10,816 nucleotides of DNA from a bacterium (GCA_021817025.1 JAKAWF010000099.1:1-10816); one strand, 5' to 3'; shown: positions 1-6,598, numbered from the stretch's first letter. The notes: generated by a model not told the origin, from the sequence alone. Made by a program: numbers and translations.

Positions 1-83
1 AGCAGCTCCTCCAGGCGCTGGACGCCTACGTGGAGAAGTACGGGGTCACCTACCCCAAGTCACTCTCAGTCGCCTCCAGCTGA
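1..83 (+). CDS. C-terminal end of an unrecognised protein (5' truncated)
   Basis: Only the last 26 codons are inside the window, read in the third frame from base 3 to a TGA at 81-83. The peptide starts QLLQALDAYVEKYGVTYP and ends in a short Ser-rich tail. It looks like a terminal amphipathic helix followed by a flexible end, and the codons favour G/C at the third position, which supports real coding. The fragment is too short to assign a family. Its end overlaps the convergent membrane-protein gene by 18 bp. The call could be wrong if the open frame does not continue upstream of the window. Confidence 0.45.
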   Translation, partial: QLLQALDAYVEKYGVTYPKSLSVASS

Positions 84-560
84 GCTCGCCCGGGGCTGCG
101 TTCCAGCGCTGAGGGCTCCCCGGAGTCGGCTGCGCCGCCAGCCGTATCCGAGCAGGATCCCAATGGCGGCCATGGCCGCCACCACCATCTTGGTGAGGAG
201 CAGGTCGGCCCCCTGAGAGGGGACCAGGAGGACCGCCACCAGGGTGGGGAACACCACCCAGCGCCAGGGATACCGGCTGCGGCGGATGAGTCTCGCGTAC
301 ATCCATCCGAGCCCTGTCCCCAGCCCCAGGGCGACGGCCCCCAGGGTCAGGTAGCCGACCAGGTACTGGGTTCGCGCCGGGGCCGAGAGGCCCACCGAAA
401 GGCGGATGGAGAGCGGCGGGAGGTAGTCGGTGGCGTAGAAGGTCGCCAGCAACCAGGCGAGGGCATGCACGGAGATGGCGGTGAGCTGGCGGCTCTTGCG
501 GAGCCGCTCCTCCCGCGCCGCGAGATCCAGCGCCTGGCCCTCCGGGCGGTCTCCTCCCAC
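66..560 (-). CDS. small four-helix integral membrane protein, unknown function
   Basis: With the GTG start at 558-560 the product is 164 aa. A short charged N-terminus (basic/acidic helix DLAAREERLRKSRQ) is followed by four hydrophobic stretches at about residues 26-47, 66-89, 100-114 and 123-140, and a basic, Ser-rich C-terminal tail. The helix-loop pattern with basic residues between segments (ARLIRRSRYPWRW) is typical of a real inner-membrane protein. No catalytic motif or family is recognised. The start is uncertain: the frame stays open up to an ATG at 662, but the added residues look like non-coding Pro/Arg/Gly-rich sequence, and no clear ribosome binding site precedes the GTG. The gene points away from the methyltransferase gene at 843, about 280 bp away, and its end overlaps the preceding gene fragment. 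A role in the neighbouring lipid pathway is possible but unsupported. Confidence 0.6.
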   Translation of the reverse strand: MGGDRPEGQALDLAAREERLRKSRQLTAISVHALAWLLATFYATDYLPPLSIRLSVGLSAPARTQYLVGYLTLGAVALGLGTGLGWMYARLIRRSRYPWRWVVFPTLVAVLLVPSQGADLLLTKMVVAAMAAIGILLGYGWRRSRLRGALSAGTQPRASSAGGD

Positions 561-842
561 GGGGCAATTATGGTCCCTGCTCAGCCGCCCAACCGGGCCC
601 CGGGATGTGGTGGGGACCCGGTTCGTCCCCACACCCACGGCCGTGCGTTCCGGCGCCCACAACCAACCGCGGGCGCACCCCGGCCCGGTGCGGCGGGGCC
701 AGCAGCCGTCGCACGCCGGTACTGCGCACGCAGACCGCGCCTAACATGGGCTCCTCTTGGCTTCATCACCTCTGCCGTCCACGGAACGGCCCCTTCCCGG
801 GCATCCTCGACGAGCCGGCCGGCCGGTGGTGTCAACGCGCCG

Positions 843-1433
843 ATGAGAACCGGGCTGACCCATCACGGGCCGTCGCGCGCAGCGCCGCCTGGTTGGTACC
901 TGGTGGTTTGGGCCTTCTCCGCCGGCCAGAGGCTGAGGGAGCTGCGTATCTCCCGGAAGCGGGAGGCGGGGTTAAGTGGTGAGCGGGCCTGTCCCCGCGG
1001 CTATCCGCTGATGGTGGCGGCGCATGTCGGGCTCTTCCTCCTCCCGCCTGCCGAGATCTACTTCCGAGGAGTCAGGTGCCGTCGCTGGCTGCCCTGGATC
1101 CTCCTTCTGGTGGTTGCTCACTGGCTGCGCTGGTCCTCGGTCCGTGCCCTCGGTCCCTATTGGAACGTACGAGCCACGGTCCCGGCGGGGGTGACCCCGG
1201 CTACCGGTGGCCCCTACCGCTACATCCGCCATCCCAACTACGCCGCCGTCTGCCTGGAGTTCTTAGCCCTGCCGCTGGCCGGGGGCGCGACCCGCAGCGC
1301 CACCTCTCTCTCCTGCCTCAACGCCGTGGTGCTGGCCTGCCGGATCCGCGCCGAGGAGCGGCTGCTGGCCAGGAGTCCGGCCTACCGCCGTGCCTTCGAG
1401 GGCCGGGCGCGGTTCATCCCGGGAGTCTTCTGA
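843..1433 (+). CDS. isoprenylcysteine carboxyl methyltransferase (ICMT)-like membrane methyltransferase
   Basis: Predicted membrane-bound SAM-dependent methyltransferase of the ICMT/phospholipid methyltransferase type, 196 aa from the ATG at 843. The N-terminal part has the segment QRLRELRISRKRE, typical of bacterial members (an E/QRL.EL..S.R pattern after the first helix). Hydrophobic helices lie near residues 57-72 and 84-96. The C-terminal SAM-binding region GPYRYIRHPNY (about 123-133) and the later RAEERLL (about 169-175) are the family hallmarks. The frame is open back to 465, but that upstream translation is low-complexity, so it was not used; a GTG at 903 is a shorter alternative start. 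No strong ribosome binding site is visible. Next to a type III PKS and a flavoprotein, the likely role is O-methylation of a phenolic or pyrone lipid, as described for SrsB in Streptomyces and BpsB in Bacillus. That role is inferred from context. Its 3' end overlaps the convergent PKS gene by 20 bp. Confidence 0.82.
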   Translation: MRTGLTHHGPSRAAPPGWYLVVWAFSAGQRLRELRISRKREAGLSGERACPRGYPLMVAAHVGLFLLPPAEIYFRGVRCRRWLPWILLLVVAHWLRWSSVRALGPYWNVRATVPAGVTPATGGPYRYIRHPNYAAVCLEFLALPLAGGATRSATSLSCLNAVVLACRIRAEERLLARSPAYRRAFEGRARFIPGVF

Positions 1434-2406
1434 GATGGGCCATCTCAATGCTGAGCCCAGGGCCGAAGGCCAGCGCCAGGCCCTCCCCTGGGGCAGGGTC
1501 CAGGGCCGCTAGAACTGCCAGCAGAGACGCCGAGGATAGGTTGCCATGGTGGCGGAACACCTCTCGGGAAGCCCTGAGGGCGCCCTGAGGCAGGTGCAGG
1601 GCCCGCTCCACAGCGTCGAAGATCCGGGGTCCACCGGCGTGGACCGCCTGGAAGGTTCCGGGCCCACAGCCGAACTCCTCCAGCGCCGCCGGGAGGGCCC
1701 GCTCGATGAGGGCAGGCAGGCGTCGGTCGAGGACCGGATGGAAGCCGTCCGCCTGGAGGGTGAAACCGAGTGCCCATTCGGTGCCCGGCACCAGCCTGGA
1801 CCCCGCCTTGACGATCTGCAGCCCGCCGTCCCGGTCCGTCAGGACGGAGGCGGCGGCCCCGTCCGCGAAGACCAGGGCGGCGGTTAGGTTGTCCCCGGAG
1901 AGGTCGTCGGCCCGGAAGGCGACCGAGCACAGCTCCACGCACACCACCAGAGCGACCTTCGACTGCTCCCCCGTGCAGAGACGGTGGGCCAGGGCCAGCG
2001 CTGCTCCGCCGCCTGAGCATCCCTGCTCTCCCATGGTGACCCGGGCCACCATGGGGCTGAGGCCGAGCTCTTTGGCCAGGAGCACGTCCAGACCTGGCAC
2101 CAGGTATCCGGTCCCGGACACGGCGATCAGGGAGTCCACCTCACCGGCGCTGACGCCCGCGGCCCGGAGCGCCCGTCGGGCGGCGCGCCGTCCCAGGCTG
2201 GTGGCCTCGCGGTGGTACAGGCGCATGTCCTCCCCCAGGTCCCGCGGGCGCAGCACCTCGGCGATGGGGAGGACCAGCCTCCGGCTCACCGGCTCCAGAG
2301 ACACCGCCCGCAGGGCGGGCCAGAGCTGGGCCAGGGCGGCCTGGCTGGCGGCGGCCGAGAGCTGGTGGCGGGGATAGGCCACCCCTGACCCCAGGATCCG
2401 GGTCAC
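1414..2406 (-). CDS. type III polyketide synthase (chalcone/stilbene synthase superfamily)
   Basis: A thiolase-fold type III PKS that would extend an acyl-CoA starter with malonyl-type units to give alkylpyrones or alkylresorcinols. The start is the GTG at 2404-2406, which overlaps the TGA of the upstream flavoprotein gene as GTGA; a GGGG lies about 7 nt before it. This gives 330 aa, a little short for the family (usually about 350-400). The catalytic triad is complete: nucleophile Cys130 in GEQGCSGGG, His256 in AVHAGGPRI and Asn289 in HHGNLSSAS. Near the C-terminus, AFGPGLSIE (about 313-321) matches the family's GFGPG loop, and GYLVPGLD (about 100-107) matches the N-terminal substrate-region motif. 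The product cannot be told from sequence. The neighbouring FAD enzyme and ICMT-like methyltransferase match the srsA/srsB/srsC phenolic lipid set of Streptomyces griseus, which favours a long-chain phenolic lipid. Confidence 0.9.
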   Translation of the reverse strand: MTRILGSGVAYPRHQLSAAASQAALAQLWPALRAVSLEPVSRRLVLPIAEVLRPRDLGEDMRLYHREATSLGRRAARRALRAAGVSAGEVDSLIAVSGTGYLVPGLDVLLAKELGLSPMVARVTMGEQGCSGGGAALALAHRLCTGEQSKVALVVCVELCSVAFRADDLSGDNLTAALVFADGAAASVLTDRDGGLQIVKAGSRLVPGTEWALGFTLQADGFHPVLDRRLPALIERALPAALEEFGCGPGTFQAVHAGGPRIFDAVERALHLPQGALRASREVFRHHGNLSSASLLAVLAALDPAPGEGLALAFGPGLSIEMAHLRRLPG

Positions 2407-3527
2407 CGCCGTCCCCAGTTCATTAGCGCCGCCCAGTCGGCGACGCTGAGGACTCCCCACCCGGAGCTCCCCTGGCTGACCATGATCAGCCGCTCCAGGG
2501 CGAGCGGCCTGGCCCCCACTCCCCGCAGCGCCCGGTGGGTGAGGGAGGGATGCCCGGACAGCTGGCGAGCCAGGTAGCCGACCATCCGGCGGCGGCGCCA
2601 CTGGGTCCGGTGCCAGCGCCGATAGCGGGCGGCGGCCGAAGGAAGGGCGTTTCCCAGGGCGTGAGCTAGGAACTCCGCCTGCTGGAGGCCGGCGGTGATC
2701 CCGTCTCCGGTGAGGGGGTCCAGGAAGCCCGAGGCGTCTCCGGCCAGGAAGATCCCCCCCGAAGCCACCTGGGCGACTGGCCGGGGAAACGGTCCGGCGC
2801 CCCACACCGGGCCCGAAAGACATGCTCCCTCCAGGTCGGGATGGGCGGCCGCCAGCAGTCTTCGGTACCTCTCCTCCCGGCCCCCTGGGGCCGAGCGCAG
2901 GGTCTCGCGGGAGCCCAGCACTGCCACCAGCACCTCCCGCTGCCCGACGGGAGCGAGGTAGGTCTCGAAGGAGCCCAGCAGACTCACCACGATGTCCTCG
3001 CCACCAGCCCCCGTCTCCAGATGACCCACGAGGCCGAAGCGTTGCGCCCGGCCGCTAGGCCTCCCCCAGCCCAGCTGCCGCACCAGAGAAGAGCCGATCC
3101 CCGCCGCCACCACCACGGCGTCTGCTCCCACCACTCCGTCGGAAGTCTGGACCTCGACACCCGAGGTGAGCTGTCGGAGCCCGAGAACTCGGCACCCGGA
3201 CCGCACCCCGGCTCGGGTGGCCAGCAGTGAATCGAACCGCACTCGGCGCACTCCCCGGCCCGGAGTCCCCGAGAGGGTGGCCCTGGCCACAGGCGCCCCC
3301 GGGGCCTGGTACCGGATCCCCCGTATGGCGGGGTACCCGGCGGCCTCCAGGTCGATCCCGGTCCGGCGCAGGACCTCCACGCCTGCCGGCAGCAGCCCCT
3401 CGCCGCAGGGCTTGTCCCGCGGGAATCGGCCCGCCTCGAGCACCAGCGCGCCTGGCACCATGAGTCCCAGGGTCGATCCCACCGGCCCCCCACCCACCAC
3501 GACCAAGGGGGAGTCCACGCCGGGCAA
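2403..3527 (-). CDS. FAD-dependent oxidoreductase (geranylgeranyl reductase / aromatic hydroxylase-like flavoprotein)
   Basis: 374 aa, first gene of a two-gene minus-strand operon with the type III PKS. An N-terminal Rossmann motif VVVGGGPVG (residues 9-17) is followed by the ribose-binding Glu31 in LVLEAGR, then DKPCGEGLLP (38-47), a segment common in the geranylgeranyl-reductase/FAD_binding_3 group. The second FAD motif FLAGDASGFLDPLTGDGI (260-277) carries the conserved Asp264. No transmembrane segment is evident, so it is probably cytosolic or peripheral. The start used is a TTG at 3525-3527. A GTG at 3516-3518 three codons later keeps the whole Rossmann fold and is equally possible; an in-frame TGA lies just upstream, so the N-terminus cannot extend far. 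By analogy with SrsC it may hydroxylate or oxidise the alkylresorcinol ring towards a quinone. A reductase acting on an isoprenoid chain is the main alternative. Confidence 0.86.
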   Translation of the reverse strand: MPGVDSPLVVVGGGPVGSTLGLMVPGALVLEAGRFPRDKPCGEGLLPAGVEVLRRTGIDLEAAGYPAIRGIRYQAPGAPVARATLSGTPGRGVRRVRFDSLLATRAGVRSGCRVLGLRQLTSGVEVQTSDGVVGADAVVVAAGIGSSLVRQLGWGRPSGRAQRFGLVGHLETGAGGEDIVVSLLGSFETYLAPVGQREVLVAVLGSRETLRSAPGGREERYRRLLAAAHPDLEGACLSGPVWGAGPFPRPVAQVASGGIFLAGDASGFLDPLTGDGITAGLQQAEFLAHALGNALPSAAARYRRWHRTQWRRRRMVGYLARQLSGHPSLTHRALRGVGARPLALERLIMVSQGSSGWGVLSVADWAALMNWGRR

Positions 3528-3601
3528 CCTAGCAGATATTCACCTCTGGGAAGCTCAGCCCGTCGTCGCGGCCGTACTCGGGTCTCGCTCCACCTCACGA
3601 T

Positions 3602-3616
3602 CGCCCCGGTGGGGCG
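3602..3616. repeat. small perfect GC hairpin upstream of the flavoprotein-PKS operon
   Basis: CGCCCC and GGGGCG form a 6-bp inverted repeat with a 3-nt loop, about 75 bp upstream of the flavoprotein start. It could be an operator, a leader hairpin or chance in GC-rich DNA. There is no U-tract on either side, so it is not a standard terminator. Confidence 0.25.
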
Positions 3617-3646
3617 GGCCGATCAGACACGGCTCGCCTCCGGCGT

Positions 3647-3673
3647 CACTGGCGATCTCGGGGGACACTGGCG
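3647..3673. repeat. 8-bp direct repeat CACTGGCG, two copies
   Basis: CACTGGCG occurs at 3647-3654 and 3666-3673, 19 bp apart start to start, in the gene-free stretch upstream of the flavoprotein-PKS operon. The spacing is close to two helical turns, so a regulator site is possible. No promoter was recognised beside it, and chance is not excluded. Confidence 0.25.
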
Positions 3674-3713
3674 GGCAGCTAGGCGAGGACTAGGTCAGTA
3701 ACCTTCTGCAACA

Positions 3714-4008
3714 TCACTGCGGGAGCCACTCCCGCCAGGCTTCACCTCGTTGAGGAGCGACGTCCGTCAGGGTGTGGGCGTCGGCGGCGGTGAGCGTCAG
3801 GCAGTACACCTTTCTGATCTGGGCGTGTCGATCTTGGCCACCGTGTCTGCGCCGATGGGCAGCCTGCCTCGAAGGCGTTCCGAACGATCCGCTCAACCGG
3901 GTCCGCGAGAGCGAGGTCGGGGTACTCGGCCAAGCCCTTCGGGACCTTCAGACCACTGGCCTCGGTACGCATTCCGCTCTCGGTCCACCTAACATTCACC
4001 AGGGTCAC
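3714..4008 (-). pseudogene. frame-disrupted remnant of an unrecognised gene
   Basis: Three minus-strand segments in three different frames each show G/C-rich third positions and plausible protein sequence. From a GTG at 4006-4008 to about 3865 the translation includes GLKVPKGLAEYPDLALADP and then VERIVRNAFEAG. It continues in a second frame as LPIGADTVAKIDTP (about 3862-3821). A third frame then gives QIRKVYCLTLTAADAHTLT and ends at a TGA at 3714-3716. Each jump is what a single missing base would cause. Joined, the product would be about 98 aa. No family is recognised. Either this is a decayed gene or the assembly has two one-base errors. The neighbouring sequence up to about 4200 on this strand is also open but does not look coding. 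Confidence 0.42.
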
Positions 4009-4211
4009 ACAAGAACGAGCGGCTGTGCGCACTGCCCCGCTTTGGGACGACGGCTGCCGGATGCCCGCTGGGACTCTAAACTCGCCCGAAGTCCGGATAG
4101 GGAGAGGCATGCTCGGGGCGAGACGGCCGCCACTATCAGCTTCCGAGGGGCCCGGGGTACGGTGGCAGGCACCTTCCGTCCCCGCGCCCCGAGAGGTTCC
4201 TCGCCCGGTGC

Positions 4212-4240
4212 TTGACTCCGTATGGCGCATTCCGTATACT
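4212..4240 (+). promoter_or_regulatory. near-consensus vegetative sigma-factor promoter of the transporter operon
   Basis: TTGACT at 4212-4217 and TATACT at 4235-4240 are separated by exactly 17 bp. Each hexamer differs from the housekeeping consensus (TTGACA, TATAAT) at one position. An AT-containing -10 of this quality stands out in such GC-rich sequence. Transcription would start near 4247, leaving a leader of roughly 150 nt before the binding-protein start at 4401. Confidence 0.72.
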
Positions 4241-4334
4241 GCCGCCCGAATCCACGTAGGTGCTGGCGCGGATCACCTGGGAGTAGCGATCGTCAAAGGC
4301 GGAGCACGCGAACATCGCCCCGCACAGCGTCGCT

Positions 4335-4363
4335 AGCCCTGGGGGTTAGCCAACCCAGCCCTG
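4335..4363 (+). promoter_or_regulatory. direct repeat and hairpin in the leader of the transporter operon
   Basis: AGCCCTG occurs at 4335-4341 and again at 4357-4363, 22 bp apart, about two helical turns. Between and overlapping them, GGGTT (4343-4347) and AACCC (4352-4356) pair around an AGCC loop, and CTGGG/CCCAG can extend the stem past a two-base bulge. The element lies about 40-65 bp before the start codon, within the predicted transcript. It may be a repressor site or an RNA leader structure. It resembles no riboswitch recognised here, and chance remains possible. Confidence 0.3.
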
Positions 4364-4400
4364 CGGCAACCGACCGGTCCAGTCAGCGGGAGGGCACGAG

Positions 4401-5657
4401 ATGCGTTCGGTGTCACTGAGGAGGCTGCGGTTCGGCGGGTTGGCCGCAGTGGTGGTAGTGGCGGTAGCGGGCTGCGGCGCCGCTTCGAGCGGGTCGTCCG
4501 CTAAGCAGCCGCTGACATTGGGGTTTCTCGGGGCCCTGACGGGTGCTAGGGCGAGCCTGGGCCAGGGCATGGAACTCGGAGCGGAGCTGGCGGTCAATCA
4601 GGTGAACAGCCACGGTGGCGTCATGGGGCACAAGCTCCTTTTGGTGGCCGAGGACACGGCCTCGGACCCCGCCGACGCGGTGGCCGCAGCCGACTTCGAG
4701 ATCAATTCAGATCATGTGGTCGCCATCATTGGTCCCACGGCCAACACGACCGCGGCCGTGCTGCCTCTCGCCGTCAAGGCCAACATCCCTGAGCTGATGT
4801 TTGGCGGTGGGGCCATCTTTGACCAGGAGTCGAGCCCTTACTTCTTCAGGCTCTCTCCTTCGGACACCGAGCAGGCCCAGGCCATGGCGTATTTCGCCCA
4901 CTCCAAGGGCTGGAACAAGGTGGCCTTGGCCGTGGGCGAGGCACCGGCCTCCCAGTCTCTGGTGGCGCCCCTGGAGGCTTCGCTTCGGCACTTGGGCATC
5001 TCGATAGTAGCCAATGTGGGCTTGACTGCTGGCCAATCCTCGTACCGCAGCGAAGTTCAACAGGTCTACTCCAACCATCCGCAGGCGGTCCTCGGCCAGT
5101 TCAACAACACGACGGCGGGCATCTTCTTCGGTGAGGCGGCCCAGGCGGGGTACTCCTCGGTACCCTTCATCGGCACCAACCTGTGGTATTCGTCCGCTTG
5201 GGTGGCTGCGGTGGGCCAGTCGGTCGCGTCCGGTCCGATCTACCTGACCAACTCGTCAACCACGGGGATGATCGGAGCTGCTGAGTTTATCAAACTGATC
5301 CAGGCGAAGACGGGCAGCCCAGTGCCTCCAAACGGTGCCGGGTTCATGTACGACGCGGTAACCGCCTGGGCCCTCGGCGCCGACGCGGCCAAGTCTTGGA
5401 GCTGGCCCAAGATTGAAAGCGGCATCCTCACGGCTTCCAATCCTCCCGGAGTCCAGTGCGGCGACTACGCGACTTGCTACGCCCTCCTCAAGCAGGGGAA
5501 GAAGATCAACTTCGAAGGGTCACAGAGCACCGTCGACTTCAACAAGTACCACAACGTATTCGGTCCCTTTGCGGTTCTCCGGTACAACTCGCAGGGAACC
5601 CCGGTGACGGTGACCAACTTCACCGCGCCGGAGCTCCAGGCCGCCTTCAAGTCATGA
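4401..5657 (+). CDS. livK: LIV-type ABC transporter substrate-binding lipoprotein
   Basis: 418 aa periplasmic-binding-type protein (type I fold, Peripla_BP_6/LivK group) that captures the ligand outside the membrane and delivers it to the LivHM permease. The N-terminus is a lipoprotein signal: basic SLRRLRF, a Val/Ala core and lipobox VAGC with the acylated Cys25. The first lobe begins LTLGFLGALTGARASLGQ (about 38-55), followed by VVAIIGPTANTTAAVLPLA (106-124), both typical of the family. A Cys353/Cys359 pair in the C-terminal part probably forms a disulfide. The ATG at 4401 follows a good ribosome binding site (GGAGGG about 6 nt upstream). First gene of the transporter operon, behind the promoter at 4212-4240. 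The family binds branched-chain amino acids, amides, urea, or aromatic and aliphatic acids, so the ligand is not determined and the symbol denotes family only. Confidence 0.93.
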   Translation: MRSVSLRRLRFGGLAAVVVVAVAGCGAASSGSSAKQPLTLGFLGALTGARASLGQGMELGAELAVNQVNSHGGVMGHKLLLVAEDTASDPADAVAAADFEINSDHVVAIIGPTANTTAAVLPLAVKANIPELMFGGGAIFDQESSPYFFRLSPSDTEQAQAMAYFAHSKGWNKVALAVGEAPASQSLVAPLEASLRHLGISIVANVGLTAGQSSYRSEVQQVYSNHPQAVLGQFNNTTAGIFFGEAAQAGYSSVPFIGTNLWYSSAWVAAVGQSVASGPIYLTNSSTTGMIGAAEFIKLIQAKTGSPVPPNGAGFMYDAVTAWALGADAAKSWSWPKIESGILTASNPPGVQCGDYATCYALLKQGKKINFEGSQSTVDFNKYHNVFGPFAVLRYNSQGTPVTVTNFTAPELQAAFKS

Positions 5658-5674
5658 CCATGAGAGGAACCGAA

Positions 5675-5699
5675 GGGAGCCGGCCCCGGGCCGGCTCCC
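5675..5699 (+). repeat. intercistronic GC-rich hairpin between binding-protein and permease genes
   Basis: Perfect inverted repeat with 12-bp arms (GGGAGCCGGCCC and GGGCCGGCTCCC) around one central C. It sits 17 bp after the binding-protein stop and 19 bp before the first permease start. There is no T-run after it. The position and strength suit a 3' stabilising or partial-termination hairpin that raises binding-protein expression over the membrane components, as known for malE-malF. A role here is inferred. Confidence 0.7.
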
Positions 5700-5718
5700 G
5701 CGCCCTCGGGGGAATCGA

Positions 5719-6594
5719 GTGAATCAGCTTGCCGAAGCCGTCGGATTCGGTCTCGTGGACGCGGCGGTCATCGCCCTGGCCGCCGTGGGCCTGTCGCTTC
5801 AGGTGAGCGTCACCAACTTCATTAACTTTGCCTACGGTGACTTCATGAGCTTCGGCGCCTACGTCACCTACGCCGCCAACGCCGCGGGGCTCAACTTCTT
5901 CCCCTCAGTGGCGGTGGGCGCGGCCGGCACTGGCCTCTTGGGCGTGGCGTCCAACTGGGTGGTGTTTCGACCGTTGATGCGCCGTAAGAGTCGCACCCTG
6001 ATCCTGCTCATCTGCACCGTCGGGCTGTCCTTCATTGTCCAGAACGCGATTGTCATGATCTGGGGCCCTAACGCCGAGCACTACACCATCACGGTCGGCA
6101 GCACCCTCCACATCGGGCCATTCCTGTTCACCCCGGGGGATCTGATTCTCATCGGCGTGGCGTTCACCTTGCTGCTGGCGCTCCACCTATTCATGCAGAA
6201 CACCAAGTTCGGCACCGCACTGCGTGCCACCTCCAACAACGACGACTTGGCTCAGGCCTGCGGAATCGACACTGGACGGGTGGTCATGTGGACCTGGGCG
6301 CTGTCCGGGGTGCTTTGCGCGGTGGCCGGGGTGGGACTTGCCCTGGAGACCAACAGCCTTCGCCCGACGACCGGATTCAACGAGCTTTTCGTGGTCTTCG
6401 GGGCCATCATCCTGGGCGGGATCGGGCGAGTCTACGGAGCGATGCTGGGTGCCCTGGTGATCGGGATCCTCACCGAGGTTTCGGCGATGTTCATCAGCCC
6501 CGTGTACTCGGGAGCTCTGGCGTTCACCGTGGTCATTGTGGTACTGCTTCTGCGCCCCCAGGGGCTGCTGCCCGGCCGGGGGCGTTCGGCGTAG
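5719..6594 (+). CDS. livH: LIV-type ABC transporter permease, LivH family
   Basis: 291 aa integral membrane permease, one half of the translocation channel. The N-terminal segment NFINFAYGDFMSFGAYVTY (33-51) is the usual LivH pattern after the first helix. About eight hydrophobic stretches follow, and the cytoplasmic coupling loop FGTALRATSNNDDLAQACGI (164-183) is the ATPase-contact motif of this family. GAIILGGIGRVYGAMLGALV (228-247) is also conserved. The GTG at 5719 is preceded by GGGGGA at about 5 nt spacing, and the length is normal for the family (about 290). It follows the intercistronic hairpin and is separated from the second permease by 4 bp. Confidence 0.93.
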   Translation: MNQLAEAVGFGLVDAAVIALAAVGLSLQVSVTNFINFAYGDFMSFGAYVTYAANAAGLNFFPSVAVGAAGTGLLGVASNWVVFRPLMRRKSRTLILLICTVGLSFIVQNAIVMIWGPNAEHYTITVGSTLHIGPFLFTPGDLILIGVAFTLLLALHLFMQNTKFGTALRATSNNDDLAQACGIDTGRVVMWTWALSGVLCAVAGVGLALETNSLRPTTGFNELFVVFGAIILGGIGRVYGAMLGALVIGILTEVSAMFISPVYSGALAFTVVIVVLLLRPQGLLPGRGRSA

Positions 6595-6598
6595 CCAG

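Larger units (their letters stand above)
3528..4211. other. gene-poor spacer between the PKS operon and the transporter operon
   Basis: This stretch separates two divergently transcribed operons. Apart from the frame-disrupted remnant at about 3714-4008, the direct repeat and the small hairpin listed separately, no intact gene was found on either strand. The open frames here encode Arg/Pro/Ser-rich sequence without recognisable domains. The promoter of the flavoprotein-PKS operon should lie near the left end, but no -35/-10 pair could be supported there. Confidence 0.5.

Noticed and set aside
465..842. Upstream extension of the methyltransferase frame back to an ATG at 465
   Set aside because: The added 126 residues are Pro/Ala/Arg/Gly-rich without domain character, overlap the membrane-protein gene on the other strand, and would make the protein far longer than its family.
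1076..1588. Plus-strand open frame overlapping methyltransferase and PKS genes
   Set aside because: It is a shadow frame of the methyltransferase gene with Pro/Gly/Arg-rich translation and no recognisable motif.
2407..2823. N-terminal extension of the PKS frame to 2823
   Set aside because: It lies wholly inside the flavoprotein gene, the translation is low-complexity, and the GTG overlapping the flavoprotein stop gives a start consistent with the family.
3772..4215. Plus-strand open frame of 147 codons in the gene-poor spacer
   Set aside because: The composition is Arg/Pro/Ser-rich with no domain, and it lies antisense to the remnant with better coding character.
6536..6598. Upstream ATG for the LivM-type permease at 6536
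   Set aside because: The 21 extra residues (Cys/Pro/Arg-rich) are a shadow of the end of the livH gene; the GTG at 6599 starts directly at the first membrane helix.
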